DNA of 64,000 nucleotides. Origin: Engraulis encrasicolus. Its lineage: Eukaryota; Chordata; Actinopteri; Clupeiformes; Engraulidae. Under the pieces are notes generated by a model. It was not told where the DNA came from and searched no databases. It worked only from the letters and a program-made list of their open reading frames with translations. Below, piece after piece: positions 59,251-64,000 of this stretch. The translations under genes were made by a program, and so were the position numbers. Numbering within the stretch: the first letter of the stretch is position 1; the number at the start of each line of letters is the position of its first letter. The stretch spans positions 9,853,191-9,917,190 of the forward strand of contig NC_085862.1 of NCBI RefSeq assembly GCF_034702125.1, written 5' to 3'.

Positions 59251-59803
59251 TCCCAGGTGAAAAAGTGGTTCAATTTAGTACAATAAAAGCATGACTGAAG
59301 TGTACTTAGCATGTTAAAAGTGCACTCGTGCTTTTTGTGCTAAGAAAAAGTATGTTTACAATATGCCTTATTTAAGGTGTACTTAAAATTAGATGTAATT
59401 AAGTTGCTCTCAAAGAAAGTACACTTAGCGAACCATACTTCAAGTGTACTTCGAAGATGTTTGGCAAAAGTGTATTTAGAGGAATATACTAATAGTGTTC
59501 TAATAGTGAACTTACTAAAAGTGTATTTTTTAATAACATATTTCAATTGTACTTTTTTAAAGTGCAATATGATTACACTTCACCCAAATGTCTTCTAAGT
59601 GTGATTTTCTATAGTGCGCTTTAAAGTAAATCGCTTTAACATATTGCGAGTACACTTTTTCTAAGTGCACCATGATTGTACTTCACCCAAATATATTCAA
59701 AGTGTGCTTACACAGAGTTAATTTACCCATCATGCACCATCATGCATGTACCATCATGCAATGCACTTCTTGGAGCTACATTTCTCAAACAGAAAGCCAT
59801 TTA

Positions 59804-61592
59804 CAGTGAGTCCAATAAGTATTTGATCCCTTGCTGATTTTGTTGGTTTGCCTACTAAGAAAGACATGATCAGTCATTAAATGTTATGATAATATGTATT
59901 CTAATATGGAGAGACAGAATATCAAAAAGAAAATCCAGAAATTAACTTAACAGAATATATATTAATTTATTTCCATTTCATCGAGCAAAATAGGTATTTG
60001 ATCCCCTGCCAACTGATAACAGTTCCGGGCCCACAGACCAGATGGGCACTTCCGATCAACTTGTCATCTGAATTAAAGACACCTGTACATACTAACATGT
60101 ATAAACGACACAATGAATCAGCAGAATCAGTCCATAGTATGAGTGAATCAGTCACACTCCTACCTCACCAGCATGGGAAAGACCAAAGAGCGGTCAAATT
60201 ATATCAGGGGCTAGATTTTAGACCTGAACAAAGACTAAATGGGCTACAAAGCCAGAAGAAAGAGACTGGGTATTAATGACTTATTAATGACCCAACTGTT
60301 GATGCATTTCTTCCATAATGTGAGGAATACAAAATGACAATCCATCAGCCTGTCTGGGGTTCTATACAGGATTTGACCTTTTTTAGGGATTTCATAATCA
60401 TGAGAACAGAAAGAAAGCACCCTAGACCTGTACAGGATGAACTAGGCAATGATATCAAAGCTACTGGGGCCAAAATCACTGAGAAAACTACTGGTAGCAC
60501 TTAATGCCACAGAGGTTTAAAATCCTGTAGTGTACACACGGTACCTCTACATCAAAAGGAACCTGTGCAGTCCCACCTGAGGTTTGCCAACGGACATCAG
60601 ACTGGTTTAGGATATGATAAGGAGGTGCTGTAGTCAGATGAAACCAAAATCAAGCTGTTTGGCATTAACCCCTTAATGCGCGCCGTACCTCCTGAGGCAC
60701 GCTGTAATAGACATTGAAATGTAACTACCATAGCACTACAATACTATGACACAACACAGGCCCTTTAGTAATGCACCACGACTTGGTCATTACCATACTG
60801 GTAACAATGAATTTATAAAGCCGCGCCTTAAGGGGTTAACACAATTCCATGTGTTTTGAGAAAGAGAACTGCTGTCTATGATCCCAAGAACACCCTCCTC
60901 ACCATCATGCATGAAAGTGGTATCATTATGGTTTGAGGGTGTTTGTCTGGCCAAGGCACAGGACAACTTTACATCGTCAACGAATGGATGGAGGGAGACA
61001 TGTAATGTGCAATCCTGAGTGCAAACGTCCTTCCCTCCACCACTACACTGAAGGGTGGGCCATTTTTGGATCTCCCAACATGACAATAATACACAACATA
61101 CAGTCAAAGCAACGAAGGAGTGGCTCAATAAGAAGCATATTAAAGTCATGAAGTGGCCTAGACAGTCTCCAAATATTAACCCTATAGTTATTATATTGAG
61201 GGAACTGAGCCTCCCATTTGCCAAGCTACAGCCACACACTATTAATATTTTAGAGATAATCTGCAAAGAAAAATGGGAAAAAATATTTTCTACTATATGC
61301 ACAAACATTGTCATCAACTAAAAGAAGCATCTGACCTCAGTGCTAGACAACTAGGGCTTTGCCACAAAGCATTTTATCTTCTTTAGCTAGAGGGGTCAAA
61401 TACTTATTTGCCTAAATTAAATACAAATAAATTAAAATATATTATTTTAAGTTATTTTCTGGAATTTCTTTTTGATATTCTGTCTCTCCATGTTTGAATA
61501 CACATTATCATAAATTTATAGACTGACCATGTCTTTATTAGTGGGAAAACCGGCAAAATCAGCAAGGGATCAAATACATATTGGACTCACTG
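59804..61592 (+). pseudogene. Decayed Tc1-type transposon
   Basis: CAGTGAGTCCAATAAGTATT at 59804 and the inverted end at 61592, both next to TA. Fragments such as MGKTKERS at about 60174, KLFGI before the insert and NPI/WP(R)QSP-like pieces near 61150-61190 show a plus-strand transposase broken by stops and shifts. Confidence 0.85.
60669..60835. mobile_element. TTAA-type MITE inside the decayed Tc1
   Basis: CCCCTTAATGCGCG faces its partner CGCGCCTTAAGGGG, with TTAA at 60665-60668 and 60836-60839. 167 bp, interrupting the transposase near KLFGI. Confidence 0.88.
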
Positions 61593-62645
61593 TACCTCTA
61601 AGGAATATCTCTGGTTTGCATGAAAATATTACTCATTGTTATATTCTGCTTTTATTGTAGGAGTTTTACAATTTTAAAGTGGTACACAAAAAATGGCCAT
61701 GTTCCCACCGTCATTATGATGGTCACGTATATGTTCTGGTATATATAGCCTCACACTTCCCATGATATCATGGTGAGAGGTAAGTCAGGGCCGGAGCTAT
61801 AGGGAGGGCGAGCAGGGCATTTGCCCCTGGGCCCAGGGCACTCTTGCATTGGTGGTGGGGGCCCAATTGTGATCTTGTCAGGCCATATAGGGGGCCCGAT
61901 AAGTGTTTTGCCCCGAGGCCCTTTGTGCAATTGTTCCGCCACTGGGTAAGTTGGAACTAGTTGTTCAAACAAAGAATCAAGGGTCACCATTAGTGATCAA
62001 TTCTAATGATCAACTGCAGGAAGGTGAAACAAGTATGAAATACAGTGAAATGTGTATCTGAAATCTCTGTAACAATGCAATGATTGTAAATGTCAGTCGT
62101 GCTAGGCATGCATACTGTATCAATACTGTGACATGTGGCTGTGTGTAATGTACAAGGTCTGAGGACCAGCATGGATTGTAGTATTAGATTTATATTATTC
62201 GTTGTACTTGGGAGTGTACTGTAAATATACTTCAAGCATACCTGTTATATATTTACAATACTTAATATGATATACTTTTTACAGACTTAAAATGTTCCAA
62301 TGTAGTCCAAAGAAGCATGAAGTTAATATACTTTTATTGTACTTCTAGTAACAATAAAATGTTATAGAAGTGTACTCAAGCACACTATTAGTGCCATACG
62401 AATGCATGAAAAGCGTGTTTGGAGCATACTTTCAAAAGTATGCTTGTAGTGCACTTAAAGTTGTCCAAAAGCGGTGCCAATTTAGCATCCTCAGTGTGCT
62501 GCAAGTGTGCTGAAGTACTGCTTTAGTAGTGCTTCAGCGCACTAATAGTGCAATGAAGCGCACTTTAAATCGCCGAAAATAGTACACTTTGTACTAAGTA
62601 CGGTCAAAAAAAGTACACTTTAAGTATATGGGTTTTTCACCTGGG

Positions 62646-64000
62646 GTGTCCCTGTAAACACTGACAGCCACCTCCCACCCAGGGCCGGAGTAATGTACAG
62701 GCTGGATATGGCTGAAGCCTAGGGCCCCCAGTGGCCAAAGGGGGGGAAATCCATATACAGTAATTGGAGAAATGTAGCTAGATGCAGTATTGATAACTTA
62801 GTCTGCTGTGTCGTCGGGTAGAGTTTTAAATCTGATTAATACTCCTCTCGGTTTGGATTGTTACATGTAACTTTGTTATGAACTATGCCTTCTATGGGGG
62901 CCACAGCAACCTGTAGCCTAGGGGACCCAGGCCCTCTTAATCCTGTCCTGCTCCTACCCACTCACCCACCCTTTCGTCTTTTTCGTGGAACGGTTGCATT
63001 AGCTTTGCCTTTCTTGCTCCTCTTTGGGGGATTAAAAACGGACACCCACTCACCCACCCACCCACCAGCACAGCTGAACATGTGTGGGCTGGTCTTAACA
63101 CACTACTGAATATCTAGGCCTGTAGGCCACTGTCTGACTCACCCCAGCAACACATAGCCTACATATGGTGGCCAGCTTAGAAAGGGATTTGCTAAAAGGT
63201 TTTCATGAGTAATGCATACGTACTGTATACACTCAAGTGAGACTTCTCTTTTCTCCTTTCAGGTTACAACAGAAGACAGTTATGCACCCTCTTATTTTCT
63301 TAGTATATCTGAATGACTGTGATGTGCCGTCCTTGAGCGTCCTGAGCGTCCTTGAGCAAACCAAACAACCTTTTTTTCCCTCTGGTGTGAGATCATTAAA
63401 GCTCAGAAACTCCCCATCTAATGAGGATTAAAACGTGCGGCGCTCCGCCCAGTAAATCTGTGGCTAATTGGCCTAACCAAACCACCTGCGCGCACATGTT
63501 GGATTCGGGTCTCGTGCCGTGCATGAACCATGTCATCATGTCCACTTCTGGGTTTCTCGAGAGCAATGCAAAGCATGCTGCCATGGACTGCTTTTTTTGT
63601 TTATCATTTGTCATTTATTCGAAAATATAAATGATTTGAGACTTTCAAAGTCCCATAAGAATGACAGCAAATAAATAATTGTTTTCATATTAAAAAAACA
63701 TAAGAAAACCAAACAGACCAGAAAAAAGAAGAAGAAAACAGTTAACAAAAAAAAACAATTAGTAGCTGAATGTTTCGTGGAACCATCTGCAGGAAATGTG
63801 TTCTACCAATAACATACACCTACAGTATGTAAGACTTCATTATCATACCCGTAATTGTGTTAAAGGCTTTGGAGGCAGTGCTCAAATCTCTTTACCATGT
63901 TGTTCACCAAATACACAGATATCTTGTGGCCAGTTTATCTTGCCTGCGGAGGTTTTTCTGTTGTTGTTGTTGCTGTGTGTTTTTGTGTTAAACCATTTGG
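62646..64000. other. Non-coding, no gene seen
   Basis: Repeat fragments (CCAGGGCCGGAGTAATG near 62680) and AT-rich sequence. TCTCCTTTCAG at about 63250 resembles an acceptor but no recognisable exon follows. Confidence 0.45.

Larger units (their letters stand above)
59252..62645. mobile_element. Inverted-repeat element with AAGTGTACTT arrays, split by Tc1
   Basis: CCCAGGTGAAAAA at 59252 faces TTTTTCACCTGGG ending 62645. Both flanks (59290-59720 and 62100-62620) are filled with AAGTGTACTT/AAGTGCACTT words in both orientations. The decayed Tc1 at 59804-61592 lies inside. No transposase for the outer element and no clear target duplication. Confidence 0.65.

Noticed and set aside
60790..61317. 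175-codon minus-strand frame
   Set aside because: Antisense to the decayed plus-strand Tc1 transposase; no domain match.
63240..63431. An exon after the TCTCCTTTCAG acceptor-like site
   Set aside because: No recognisable protein similarity, no clear donor, and no neighbouring exon in phase.

Overview
The window looks like a stretch of a teleost fish chromosome. It has compact vertebrate coding exons with GT-AG introns, very long GT/CA and CT microsatellites, Tc1-type transposons, tRNA-derived SINEs, a fish-type LINE, and many short hAT and TTAA-type elements. No prokaryotic features are present. The species cannot be named from the sequence alone.

Layout. (1) 4350-5618, minus strand: a single-exon carbohydrate sulfotransferase of the HNK-1 family, best match chst12. 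(2) 9905-30647, plus strand: six exons giving the C-terminal two thirds of Ca2+/calmodulin-dependent protein kinase IV (camk4), from the catalytic loop through the DFG segment, activation loop, C-lobe and calmodulin-binding helix to a Ser/Pro/Ala-rich tail. The N-lobe exons were not found and probably lie left of base 1. If so, chst12 lies antisense inside a camk4 intron. (3) 31-43 kb: a repeat-rich intergenic region with a LINE (endonuclease plus reverse transcriptase, one frameshift) sitting inside a TTAA-flanked inverted-repeat element. (4) 43-50.6 kb, plus strand: the complete coding region of elavl1 (HuR), an ELAV-type RNA-binding protein, in seven coding exons, with a probable non-coding first exon and GC-rich promoter near 43.1 kb. 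(5) 51-64 kb: repeats, including a Tc1 transposon with an uninterrupted DD34E transposase at 56316-57329, nested in a hAT element, and a decayed Tc1 carrying a TTAA-type insert.

The two main genes are unrelated in pathway as far as sequence shows: CaMKIV is a nuclear Ca2+-responsive Ser/Thr kinase, HuR binds AU-rich mRNA elements, and CHST12 sulfates chondroitin in the Golgi. The most unusual structure is regulatory or mobile. (a) Five dispersed foldback repeats share a small RNA-like core resembling a hammerhead ribozyme (CTGANGA, a short hairpin, then GAAA), and the copy at 58609-58651 also has a perfect 7-bp stem I and a legal cleavage dinucleotide. (b) camk4 exons are hugged by microsatellites, one exon lying between complementary (GT)n and (AC)n tracts. 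(c) The start of one camk4 exon, with its splice acceptor, has been copied twice into the preceding intron inside a tandem repeat. (d) At least sixteen hAT-type insertions are visible, eleven with perfect 8-bp target duplications.
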